From: Trachythela sp. YZ-2020
Taxonomy: Eukaryota > Cnidaria > Anthozoa > Malacalcyonacea > Clavulariidae
NCBI GenBank assembly: GCA_016169945.1
Contig: JADLSH010000388.1
Coordinates: 6,956,501-7,020,500, forward strand
Direction of reading: 5' to 3'
Length of the DNA stretch: 64,000 bases
Within the stretch, counting starts at the first letter, position 1; each line of letters starts with the position of its first letter. Shown here one piece after another: positions 12,925 to 23,572 of the stretch. The notes under the pieces were generated by a model. It was given only the letters and a program-made list of their open reading frames with translations, made no database searches and was not told where the DNA came from. A program made the translations under genes and the position numbers.

Positions 12925-13030
12925 AGCTGTTGAGTGGTCAAGCTGCAGAATTACAGGGCCGCCGGTTCCATTCCTGCCAGAAGGACCTATCATTACATTG
13001 TTCCCAACTGCTCTTTGTTTAGGTCTAAAA
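12925..13030 (+). mobile_element. tRNA-like SINE relic (GGCCGC-GGTTC family)
   Basis: The segment GGGCCGCCGGTTCCATTCCTGCCAGAAGG matches the element at 39975-40245, including a box B-like GGTTCCATTCC. Downstream CCCAACTGCTC resembles that copy's CGCAACTGCTCC tail. The box A side is poorly preserved. Confidence 0.5.
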
Positions 13031-13714
13031 TAGGTACTATATAGTTTTCTCTCAAAATTTCCATCTACAAAGACCCTAATGAAACCAACCTATAAGATCA
13101 ATATTACTGTACCTTCCCAAAGTACAAATACTGCCCATCGTATAGAGAGCAACAAATTTCCTTGACTTGATTATTATGAAAGGTATTAGCATTGCCGCCT
13201 TAAATGAAATGTTCATGTTACAACATAAATGTCAAAATATTATGAAGCCTACTCCAGGTCCACATTAGTCGCCACAACATTTATATAGGACCATTTAAGG
13301 TGACTTAAGGCAAGTATTAGAAATCACAAATTAATAAACATTACCATTCCAAAACAGAACATCCCTAATAACAAACACATAAAGAATCCAACAATCCTTT
13401 GTGTTTTAGTCTGCAAAACATAATTACCACTTAATTAGTTGATAATTACAATCAAATTATCAATTGGCTTTTATAACATCTTTTCATTGTAGCAAATAAC
13501 ATCACTAAAGTTTTTGGGTTTGTTTATTGCTGCAAATCATCCTGAAGGGCAATAACTAACAGCTGATCATCAGTGAGGTGATTTGAACCCATTAATTTCC
13601 ATGGAGTAACATGATGGAGTAGGTAGGGTACATAGGCATGCATTTTAATGAGTTAAGAGATTGGCAAATAGTCCAGTTAACCCAATCATGCCCAACTCTT
13701 TGCCCTTGATGAGT

Positions 13715-13908
13715 GAAATCGTCTTCCGCAATCACAGACTTGATGAGGGGTAGCAAAGAATCCACAATTACCAAATAATTAGGACAAAAACAGACTTTTC
13801 TGCATAAAAAAGACATTGACTGGTCCTCAATGGGGTAGGGGGCAGTGGGTTCAAGCAATCACAGAACAAATCTGTGATCGCAGTACAAAATCTATTTGTT
13901 GATGGCCC
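13715..13908. mobile_element. MITE copy related to 4238-4467, left end lost
   Basis: It shares the internal order AATCACAGACTTG, GACAAAAACAGACT, ACATTGACTGGTC, AATGGGGTAGGGGG and the right end AAATCTATTTGTTGATGGCC with the CDK11 intron 1 copy. The left end abuts a different relic. Confidence 0.55.
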
Positions 13909-14729
13909 CTAACAAAGTAGGGCTCATTGTGGCTTAATAAGTTAATATACTGTTAATGCTGAAATCAAAACTTATGCATATTAATAACTTGATGCTACCA
14001 GTGCAAAACACACAGATGTGCAAATTTCCTCAAGGCTATGTTTCTAACATTTTATATTTGTATAAAATGAAGTATCCTCCATACCAATCCAGGCAACCAA
14101 GGGTCGGGTTCTTGTGCCTTATTAGAAATAGATCCCCACCAACTATTTGCCTCTGCATTGCCGTTAATAGATGTTTCCTGATACTCATTGTTATGTGTAC
14201 TCTCTCTGTCGTCTTGTGTGCTCAACTTTACATAGTTTTTTAAAGACGAAATTTTCGATTCAAGATCCATAATATAGGAATGACGAGCGAACACGAAAGC
14301 CTGAGGAGAGTAATAACTTTGCGGGGTTTTCTAGCCTGCTAGCCAGTGCTAGGGTTTTTCCCGTCTAATTAAAAGCTTATTTAGCCTGTTTTGTGAGAAA
14401 TGCTATTCCTATTTCTCCAATATTACTTCAGTTTATCTTATAACTATTTGCTTGTTTAAAATGAAAAATAGCAAGATGTGTTTACAAATGTGTTTACATG
14501 AAGTTTGCGAGATGTACCACGGGCTCAAAATGATAAAAGTAAATATGGAAATTTATTGACCTATTTACCATTGAATATCATAGTTTTATCGATCAATTAT
14601 CTTGTTATCCACGTCACAGAGAACATTATTTTCCAGCTAAAATATTGCCTCGTATGTTAGCCAAAGTTTGAGTTTATTTCGGTGGAAATCATGCACCATA
14701 GAAATAGTGCATTCAGCTAGAAATTAACC

Positions 14730-17700
14730 ATGGTTTTTCGTCGACATAAGGCTCTCTGGCAGGCTTTGTTTTTGCTCATAATTATTGGAGTAACGTTCAG
14801 ATATTCGTATAACTATTACAAGGAAAATGCGCTCAAACTGAAGGCTGCAAATATAAGACATCATGAGTTGTTGGAAGAAAGAAATAGCATTAGTCGACAG
14901 TTAGAAGGTACGTGACTATAAAGTGTTGATTTGAGCTGTCAAATTGAGTAGAGATCAATTTATATTAGCACCTATAAATACAGGTGAAGTGTATTGAGGC
15001 ATACAAAGTGGTAAACTATACATTATGCTGCATTAATATTTAATAATAGCTTTTTAAAGAGAAAGATAATCGGTCTATATCGTACTAATAATAAGGGGTG
15101 GCATGGCTCTCCTATTACAAATGTGGCAGGAAATGGCACTTTAAAGACCCACTTAATAGGGGCCACGTCCATATTTAAGTTGCCAAAGATTGATGTTTAC
15201 ATCTAAACTCAGCCTTGAAAATGTCAAGCCTGGCATACCTTATGTTAAAGCTTTTATAGAATTTTAATTTTGGCCAGTAAAAAATGTCACACTGACCCAC
15301 CCAAGACATGAATTTGGCATTTTATGTGGTAGCCTGAATATGGATGTGGCCCCTTAATTACATTGTGGGGTCTCCTTACTGTATGGACTATATATTAAAT
15401 ACATGGTGTTAGCCAATTTAATGAAATTGGGAAATTCAGTTTGGGGACATTTCTTAACTCTGAACGTCACGTCTTTTACTGATTTGTTGGTCCTGCATGG
15501 ATAATGCAACCGTAATGAAAGCAGTCTTCATTGCAAGGTTGCAACTCAATTCAATTTTGTTAATAAAAAGAAGACAAAGAATATGTTAAACAACCCACTT
15601 GCATTGCAAGGAGATTTTTGACAAAGAGGTATATCCCTTCAAGTGGGGTTTGACAATCAGATTCTCAAAATTTGAGACATTTGTGACTCTTATTAATAGG
15701 TGTGACAGAAAGCAAAAACAATTTGGAATTTTCCCTCAGAACCAAGGTGCAAAACTTTGCAAAGATAAAGAAAGGTACAAATTTCTTGTCCTTTATATAA
15801 AATGTATTCTAACAAAGGTGTTCTAATGCCTTCTAATTTATGACATGTTCTAATTATTCTAAATTAAAAATAATGCTTTTTAATTTTTTTTTGTTTATTA
15901 CGTTCATCTCCACTTTTAGAATGGGATACTGAGAGAGATAACTTAGAGAATCGAGCAAATAAGGACAAGGTAAATATGAGACTTTAACCATAGTAATCAT
16001 ATACCATAGTGAGCATAGGATTTGGGATTTAAGAGCCCTATTGCAGATCCTTTTTTAGAACTTAAAACTTTAGTGGTGATTTCATTTTTAGGCAAATTTT
16101 GATGCATTGGATTCTGAATATCGAATGCTCAAGGTAACCTCTTTATTAGGGAAATTTAAATTCTGTAAATAAGTTCTCTAAATATTCTCTGTTATAGCCA
16201 GCAAATATTAATGTAAGCATTAGTTACACTATCTTTGAAGATGTAAAATAGGAGTAATTTTAATGTTTTATTGTGTTGAAAACACCATGTTTACTTATTT
16301 GGCAAATATTTCAATCTGTAAGCCTGGATCTCCATCAGTGCAAATAGGATTCATTTTATTTCAATTCCCTTTGCATTAGGCCAAGAATGATGATCTTCAA
16401 ATTGACTATGAACATATGAAGAAGAGTTTTGATCGTCTTAAAGAGGATCATACCAAGTTAGATACTGAACATAGAAGTAATTATGGTGAACTTAAACAAA
16501 AGAATGAGAAGATTATCTCTGCCTTGCAAAGTAAGTGATAAATATCATAAATATAAGGTTCCAGTGTGCATAATATTCAGTGAAAACTGTCTTTATTTTG
16601 GTCCTAGACTTCAACATTTTGGGTGAAGGCCCTTTGCCTGGAGTTAGTTAGTGGCTAAATAAGGTTCTTTTTCAGGTAGTAATGACCAAAACAAATTTAT
16701 TTCAAAGTGAATGTCAAGTTTAATAACCATGAAATTTTCATACATTTTTCTAAATATAATCTCATTTTTGTCATTTACTAACTATTTTCCACATGCCTTG
16801 TTAGAACAAGTTGAACATTACCAAAAGCAAGAAAATTCATTGCAAATCAAAGTTCAAGATTTGCAAGAAAATGTTGCCCAATATCAGGTCAGAAACATAC
16901 CTTTAAAAAACTATAAGAAACTTCTTCATTGTTGGACTCAAATATTGACCAAATATATTCTATTTGTCAGTTTTCCAAGTTCTTTCCTTTTAATCTTTTG
17001 TTAGACTGTTGTAGCAACGTTACAGCAAAAGTTAAGCCATGTTGAAAAAGCCAAACAAGAAAGTGTTACAGGTTTGATTTCAGAATATAAGGCAATGGGT
17101 CTTCAAGGGTGGCACAATCATCAGACCAAGCACATTTCACCTCTGAGATTGTGGCTTTGATTCTCACTGCAAACTCATGATACTTATGGAAAAGAGTCTG
17201 TCATCACTCTACCGAAAGTTGTGGGTTTCCTCTGGGTACCCCTGTTTCCTCCCGAGGGAAATGTTGACTTGGTGGGTTGGGATAAATCCCAAAGTAACCC
17301 TTCCATTGTAGCTGTGCTCTGTGATCAGAAATGAGTCCTAAGTCATATAATGGTGGCAGCCAAAGGCACCCTTAGTAAGCCTGCGACTCGAGCAGTTTGA
17401 GCTACGTCCTTCGTAATTCAGCTCATCTCTCAACTGCTCGGATGATTAGCACACCCTTTCTTACTGTCTCCAGACATAGAACATTGCTTGATGTTTGCAA
17501 GTTATTTTTTCAATTCATAATAAATGGTAAATTCTTATTTTTTTATCGATTTTCTTTTCAAGTTTCAGAGGTGAAGAAAGATCATAGGGCATCAAATGTA
17601 GCTGGCCAAGAAACGTCGCATTCGAAAATAAGAAGAAGGTACTAGTGTATACCATATTGCAACTGTAAAAGCACACTCAAATATTTAAAAGGAAAATAAA

Positions 17701-20154
17701 GAGAAAAAATGTCTGAACAATCATTAAGTTTTGTCATATGATCATTTTGTCTTTCAGGAGAGTAGCTAAACGGTTAAATCCAAAGTTTGATGCGAAGAAG
17801 AACGTTAAAAACACTCACGATCTTGTGAGTGATAGCGACAAAGCTTTAAAGCATAAACAATTTCGACAGGTTTGTCTATTTTGTGTATTACTTGTTGCTT
17901 TAACTGACTATCATACTGTAGTCTTTTTTAATTCAATATTCATCTGATTTTAAGATAAATAAATTTAGATGACTTTTCATTAAGAATTTAGGAAAGTTGA
18001 CGGATGAAAGTCAAGAAACACAAGAGAGGAAATACGAAGTTAGCATAGTCAAAGGCAATCCCGAAGTTCCGAAAGCTGGCAAATACACAGTTGATGTCGT
18101 CCAGGAAAATGGCGGAGGACAGAAAGACGTTAATGATGGAGGACAGAAAGACGTTAATGATGGAGGACAGAAAGACGTTAATGATGGCGAAAAAAAGGAT
18201 GAAAGTGACGATAATATAGAAGTTATAAGCAAAGATGGCAAAGGTAGTTGACATTTTGAATTGGAAACCAAAATGTCTCGGACCAGTTATGTTTTGGACC
18301 ATAGAAATAATAGATGAAGTCGAACGAACCTTCATGAACGAAAGTGTAGTTTGTCCAATCTTTCCCAATCCTTGCTATTAGAATTATATTTCGCTTACTT
18401 ATGTGGCCAATGTTCATCGTGCTTTGATGTCTTCTACTGTATTTCTTATTTCCATTGAAATAGACGAACGTAACTTCAACCTTGATGAACAGTCAGACTT
18501 AGAGGCAAAAGAAACTAAAGAAAGACAAACTGATGTAGCTGAAGATAACAATGGGGAGGTAAAACTGGAAAGAGAGAAAAGAGATGAACAAATGAAGAAT
18601 GATCAGAAATCTGATGATGAGGAGATTGCTTTACAAGAAGGTAACAAGACAATATCGGGCATTTGGTAAACAGTGAGATGGTCATGAGCACATTACTTTC
18701 TTTTTTAAAAGTCTAGGTCACATGTGAGAAGAGTTCTTCTCACTTTGACTCTACGAAACACCGCAGGTTTTCTCCAGGTTGTCCTCCTGTAGTAACACTG
18801 GATCAATAAGAGACGACCCTTACTGGACCTCTAGGGAGAACAGTTTAGAACTGATAGAGCTATCCAGGATAGATAAAGTTAGTTTAGTTTAGGTTTCCTC
18901 CTGTAGTAACACTGGATCAATAAGAGATGACTCTTACTGGACCTCTAGGGAAAACAGTTTAGAACTGATAGAGCTATCCAGGATAGATAAAGTTAGTTTA
19001 GTTTAGGTTTCCTCCTGTAGTAACACTGGATCAATAAGAGATGACTCTTACTGGACCTCTAGGGAGAACAGTTTAGAACTGATAGAGCTATCCAGGATAG
19101 ATAAAGTTAGTTTAGTTTAGGTTTCCTCCTGTAGTAACACTGGATCAATAAGAGACGACCCTTACAGGACTTCTAGGGAGAACAGTTTAGAGCTGATAGA
19201 GCTATCCAGGATAAATAAAGTTACTTTAGTTTAGGTTTCCTCCTGTAGTAACACTGGATCAATAAGAGACGACCCTTACTGGATCTCTAGGGAGAACAGT
19301 TTAGAACTGATAGAGCTATCCAGGATAAATAAAGTTGGTTTATTTTAGGTTTCCTTCTGTAGTAACACTGGATCAATAAGAGACGACCCTTACTGGATCT
19401 CTAGGGAGAACAGTTTAGAACTGATAGAGCTATCCAGGATAAATAAAGTTGGTTTATTTTAGGTTTCCTTCTGTAGTAACACTGGATCAATAAGAGAAGA
19501 CCCTTACTGGACCTCTAGGGAGAACAGTTTAGAACTGATAGAGCTATCCAGGATAAATAAAGTTGGTTTATTTTAGGTTTCCTCCTGTAGTAACACTGGA
19601 TCAACAAGGGATGATCCTTACTGGACCTCTAGGGAGAACAGTTTAGAACTGATAGAGCTATGCAGGATAAATAAAGTTAGTTTAGTTTAGGTTTCCTCCT
19701 GTAGTAACACTGGATCAATAAGAGACGACCCTTACTGGACCTCTAGGGAGAACAGTTTAGAACTGATAGAGCTATCCAGGATAAATAAAGTTGGTTTATT
19801 TTAGGTTTCCTTCTGTAGTAACACTAGACGAAATGTGGATGACTCTTACTGGACCTTTAGGGAGAACTGCTTCGATCTGATAAAGTACAATATAAAGACG
19901 GTCAAAATACAAATAATAATATAGAGATCTATTTTTCAGGAGATAACGAAGATAACATTGAAGATGAGAACGAGGAAAATGAAATATTGGACCAACCGGA
20001 AAATCTTCTTTTGAAAAGAGAGGAAGAAGGTACATAACGATGAACAATAGTTTTTGTGCTTTTTGAACTTCATCGACACACTTGTCCAGTAATTCTCTAT
20101 TTATATCGTATGTCTCTCGTTTTAGCGCAAGATAGAGAGGAGTCTTTAAAGTGA
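14730..20154 (+). CDS. GOLIM4-like: Golgi integral membrane coiled-coil protein (GOLIM4/GPP130-like)
   Basis: Twelve exons: 14730-14907, 15920-15969, 16092-16133, 16380-16530, 16805-16887, 17005-17071, 17563-17638, 17758-17869, 17985-18243, 18464-18640, 19940-20029 and 20126-20154. They sum to 437 aa with all phases closing. A type II anchor sits near the N terminus (about residues 8-30, ALWQALFLLIIIGVTF). A lumenal coiled coil follows (about 30-190), with a GOLIM4-like pattern of YxxLxxxHxxLKxxxxxL. The C-terminal half is acidic, basic and disordered. The family cycles through the cis-Golgi and endosomes. Exon 9 encodes three exact 24-nt repeats (GGQKDVND, 18114-18185). Its acceptor could be 17985 or 17997, both in phase. 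The GOLM1/CASC4 relatives are the alternative identity. The last exon adds only nine codons. Confidence 0.75.
17105..17440 (+). mobile_element. tRNA-derived SINE, copy 1
   Basis: The head GGGTGGCACAATCATCAGA resembles a tRNA box A and TGTGGCTTTGATTCTCACTG a decayed box B. The body continues with TCTGGGTACCCCTGTTTCCTCC and ends CTACGTCCTTCGTAATTCAG. It shares this whole order with 47631-47945, so the two are copies of one family. It sits in intron 6 of the GOLIM4-like gene. Confidence 0.75.
18114..18185 (+). repeat. In-frame 24-bp x 3 coding repeat
   Basis: Three identical 24-nt units encode GGQKDVND three times in exon 9 of the GOLIM4-like gene. A fourth, diverged unit (GEKKDESD) follows. 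The exact nucleotide identity indicates recent expansion, and copy number is likely polymorphic. Confidence 0.9.
18695..19895 (+). repeat. 114-bp tandem array, about 10 copies, derived from a dispersed element
   Basis: The motif CCTGTAGTAACACTGG recurs at about 18786, 18900, 19014 and so on to 19812, an exact 114-bp period over nine intervals. Units differ by a few substitutions (CGACCC/TGACTC, TTCTGTAG/CTCCTGTAG). Only the first copy carries the upstream part of the dispersed element (TCACATGTGAGAAG ... TTCTCCAGG), so the array grew by duplicating the 3' module. It occupies GOLIM4-like intron 10. Confidence 0.95.
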
Positions 20155-20562
20155 TCAAACTTTGCTGTTAGAAAATGTATACATTTTAGTGCAAACCACT
20201 TTGAGTTTGCTGGACGATTGCGATTGAAAAAGACTGGAAAAACTGCAGAGCGAATGATCGTGTACACGTTATCTCTTTGTACATTGTAGATAATACCAAT
20301 ACCATGACGACTTACAGACCATTTTCAGAATTACTGGAGCCGTAGCGGCATACTGCCTCGACTGCATTGTTTGGTTTCTTTTGAATTTTATACTAAGTCG
20401 TAATGTTATTTCTGAACTAATTTAATTATAATGTGTCCTTTTGTGATAAAATATTGAAAGATATTGTCTTAATTAAACTGAATCAAGTCTGGCAGAATCA
20501 TCCTGCAGCAAGCGCATATCCAAAGCAAACATCAACAAACACGTACGTCAAAGTATCTACAG

Positions 20563-20691
20563 CAGCCTCGTACCCAGGCGCTTTAACGTGCTAAGCGGTT
20601 GCGTGACGCGCGCGTGGAAATTGTAGTGCGCAGCCACGACGGACGGGTAGCAAGCCAAAGCGCCTGGGTACGAGGCTGTATCACTGGGCTG
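20563..20691. mobile_element. Short inverted-repeat element with CAGCCTCGTACCC ends
   Basis: CAGCCTCGTACCCAGGCGCTTT-type ends at 20563 and 20678 are near-perfect inverted repeats. TATCTACAG occurs at 20554-20562 and again at 20692-20700, consistent with an 8-9 bp target duplication if the element extends to 20691. Confidence 0.65.
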
Positions 20692-20712
20692 TATCTACAG
20701 CTGTCCCCAATC

Positions 20713-20910
20713 TAGACTTGCTCCAAGTCTGTCTCTTATAGGAGGAGTCAGAGAGGAGGAGTATATTAGGGCGCGCGAAAATTCGGGCGGCGAGAAAATT
20801 CCAATTTTATCGCGTCCCGCCCGCCCGCCGTCCGCCTTAATTTCCTTCAGCCCGCATTTTCGCACTCCCCAATAAAAACCCCTATAAGAGACAGACTTGG
20901 AGCAAGTCTA
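20713..20910. mobile_element. 198-bp MULE-like element with perfect 30-bp ends
   Basis: Perfect 30-bp terminal inverted repeats (20713-20742 and 20881-20910, starting TAGACTTGCTCCAAGTCTGT) are bounded by an exact 9-bp duplication TCCCCAATC (20704-20712 and 20911-20919). A 9-bp duplication suggests the Mutator-like superfamily. The interior is GC-rich and non-coding. The intact ends suggest a young insertion. Confidence 0.85.
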
Positions 20911-21173
20911 TCCCCAATCGTACCCATCCACAGTTATCAACTACTATCTACAGTTATCATCAAACTATCTACAACTATCAACTAACATCCACAGTCATCA
21001 ACATGTATCCACAACTATCAACGACCGCACAACAATCGAAAACTACCACAATCATCAGGGGGGAGTAATGCAAAGTGAAAGTAAAGCTTACTTCCGGTTT
21101 TATAAGTAGTATAAAACCATAGTTATCGTCATTTTACAGTGTAATAAAATTTCTGCAGATCGCAACTATAATC

Positions 21174-23084
21174 ATGGAGTTTCCTACGATACCAGTGAAG
21201 GTTAGATATTTATCAACAATATATTACTGCCTTGATGTTTTTCAAATGCTTGGTTTATAGCTGTCATTTACAGTGTACTGTCATATTGTGACAGTCTCTG
21301 AGTCGCGTGACATGCCCTGAATTAAGAATATTTTTTCATTTTCAGGTTTTTATTTTACTGCATTTTATGTTTACTTCATGGTAAGTGAGAAACATATATA
21401 TATACAATTTGGACAATAGAATATATAACTTGAGGGTTGTAGTGGTGCAGTACTAATCATAATTCTGTTTTAACTTGATCATTTCTGAACTCTGTAGGGC
21501 ACTTGCATTCGATTGGCTACCGTCAAGTTACCTGTTTTGTCATTTGATGATGTTAACATTTGGTATTTGGGTTGTGATTCAACCATCAAGTCATGATGCT
21601 AATCAAGTGGTAATAAATCTTGTTAATTATATAGACATCACTATCATGAACATTACCATCATGAACATTACCATCATCTCCACCGTCATCGCCACCATCA
21701 TCATGATCATCACCACCACCATCATTGTCACCACCACTACCATCATAACCACCACCACCATCTACATGCGTCACCACCATAATCGTCATCATTATCACCA
21801 TCATCTGATCATTGCCACCACCATCACGATCATTATTTTCATCACCACCATCAATTATCACTTATTTACTGAGACCGAGGGAAACAGCGTGTTTTGTGGC
21901 CCAGAGACCGCCGTTGTTGCCTGAGGCAAAGCCGAGGGCAACAATGGCGGTCGAGTGGCCACAAAACACGCTGTTTTCCCGATGACGTTTTGTGGACCGG
22001 CACGTGATATGGTTTTGTCCAATCTGCAAACAGGAAAATTGAACTTTGACACTTGCTATATAATAATGTTATTTAATCATAATCATCATCATAATAACTT
22101 GAAAACTTTATCAATGCTTTAATTTTTGTTTCCCTAGAACTTTATGATTTTTCATAATTTATTTAGTTTCTTATATCTGTCGTGTTTGCTCTAATAAATG
22201 ACTGTGTCTTGATTGGAATGTATTTTGATCCAGGCCTAAGTATGTTCTTTGAATGTTTATTTTACCCAGCTCCCTCATGAATGTATTGCACGCTGTATTA
22301 GAATACAACAAATTGCATCCAAACTTACAGATTGTTTTGCTTTAATTTGTAGACAAACATTCTTCCTATAGAAGATTTGCTGTTGCGTATCCTTGTAATA
22401 TAATCTCTTATCTTTAGTGCCACTATCAAAGTTAACCCATTAACTGGCAGTACCCTACCACTGACGAGTAAAATCGTCTGGCGTCTAAGACAGAGTAAAA
22501 TACTAGAGTAGGGTGCATCTGGGTGTATTGCCAGCTGATGGGTTAACAAGAGACACTGGCAGATAGTTTTGTTAACCCATTAACTGGCAGTACCTTACCA
22601 CTGATGAGTAAAATCGTCTGGCATTAGACAAAGTAAAATACTAAAGTAGGATGCATTGCAAGCTAATGGGCTTAATATTGCATTATCAAGTTCTGTTTTC
22701 CCCCTTAACTTGTATCAATTTCAGATTTGTATTCTTCAACCTATTTTTAAAGGTAACTAACTCTTAACTATGAACATGAAAGAATGGTGTTCCTTTCAAC
22801 AAAAAATGGTTTAAATAAAATCTATATTCTGTATCTTTAGCCTATTACGGTGATATTTATTTTACTTGGATATCAAGAGCATGGAGGTGCATTTGATTAT
22901 AGCAGAGTCACCCAGGCATTCACCTCATCCCCAGGTACTCAGTATGACTGACATTAGTATATTACAGATGTTAGAGATATTATAGATGTTTCTCAAACAT
23001 TTTTCCACGTTTACAGGTGATCGGGAGCAGGAATACCAAGGCATACCAGAACCTAAGCCAACTCAACCACAGCCATCTTATTAG
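21174..23084 (+). CDS. AGTRAP-like: Type-1 angiotensin II receptor-associated protein homologue
   Basis: Seven exons: 21174-21200, 21346-21380, 21498-21609, 22167-22239, 22691-22752, 22841-22934 and 23017-23084. They give 156 aa, against 159 in human. The start MEFPTIPVKVFILLHFMFTSW matches the family's MELPAVNLKVILLGHW-type N terminus. Four hydrophobic helices follow, then a soluble tail EHGGAFDYSRV...PTQPQPSY. Family members are small multipass proteins of the endomembrane system that bind the angiotensin receptor tail in mammals; in an invertebrate that partner is doubtful. Exon 5 is the weak point. Starting at 22691 keeps phase and family length, while the prettier acceptor at 22724 breaks phase unless exon 4 ends elsewhere. 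The ancestral role is unknown. Confidence 0.8.
21640..21855 (+). repeat. CAT/CAC trinucleotide-rich microsatellite
   Basis: A 200-bp run of ATC, ACC and CAC triplets in AGTRAP-like intron 3, with little interruption. Open frames across it are low-complexity artefacts. Confidence 0.9.
21870..21985. repeat. Imperfect inverted repeat (AACAGCGTGTTTTGTGGCC)
   Basis: GGGAAACAGCGTGTTTTGTGG at the left pairs with CCACAAAACACGCTGTTTTCCC at the right, and inner GACCGCCGTTGTTGCC pairs with GGCAACAATGGCGGTC. It is probably a small foldback or MITE relic in AGTRAP-like intron 3. Confidence 0.75.
22431..22675 (+). mobile_element. Two adjacent copies of a GTTAACCCATTA MITE
   Basis: 22431-22547 starts GTTAACCCATTAACTGGCAG and ends CAGCTGATGGGTTAAC. 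A second copy runs from 22571 to about 22675 in direct orientation, 23 bp downstream. Both contain CCACTGAYGAGTAAAATCGT. Relics with the same core lie near 3285-3310 and 13640-13720. The pair occupies AGTRAP-like intron 4, next to the ambiguous exon 5. Confidence 0.75.
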
Positions 23085-23572
23085 ATGCAGAAACACTCTG
23101 TACTTGAAAATATGTTTATCAAAGGTGAAGCCTGTTTCTTTTTTAATCATCGTCTACACTTTTTCTGTCTGTTTTATTTTTCCATTCAATTTTTACTGGC
23201 TAAGCTAGCAAATAAAGTCCACAATTATTTATCACTTCTATATTTTTTAGAAATTGAAACTTGAAGAGGATTGTTTAATTAGACGAATGCCCAAATTAGA
23301 TGAATAAATAAATGCATCTTCTAAGGAGAGATTTATATATAATAGATAAATAAATTAAAAAGAAATAAACAGAAGACTCCAGATATGAAATATGGACAAG
23401 ATTCACTGGTCACATGAGACGTCAAGGAAAGTTCTTCACAAGATGCCTACGCTACTTGTCCTGTATTAACACAGGTTTTTAACAACATATAAAGAATATA
23501 TAAAGACTGAAATAAAAGCATTGTTTTCTTTAGTTTAAAACTTTGTATTCAAAGTTTCATATGCACAAATGG

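Larger units (their letters stand above)
10891..14729. other. Intergenic interval between CDK11 and the GOLIM4-like gene
   Basis: No supported coding exon. It holds the CDK11 3' end, a CAGGGTTCG-ended element (11070-11332), and a GGCCGATTATT-rich decayed repeat (about 12480-12895). A tRNA-like SINE relic follows (about 12925-13030), then a TTAACCCA-type relic (about 13575-13715) and a MITE copy (about 13715-13908). The last 800 bp before 14730 are AT-rich unique-looking sequence and probably contain the next promoter. Open frames here are short and lack splice or family support. Confidence 0.7.

Noticed and set aside
18784..19895. Regular direct repeats that could be taken for a CRISPR array
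   Set aside because: The 114-bp units are contiguous, with no unique spacers, in an intron of an animal gene; it is a minisatellite.
21475..21924. 150-codon open frame rich in I and T
   Set aside because: Its start overlaps true AGTRAP exon 3 in frame, but after the donor at 21609 it is only CAT/CAC microsatellite.
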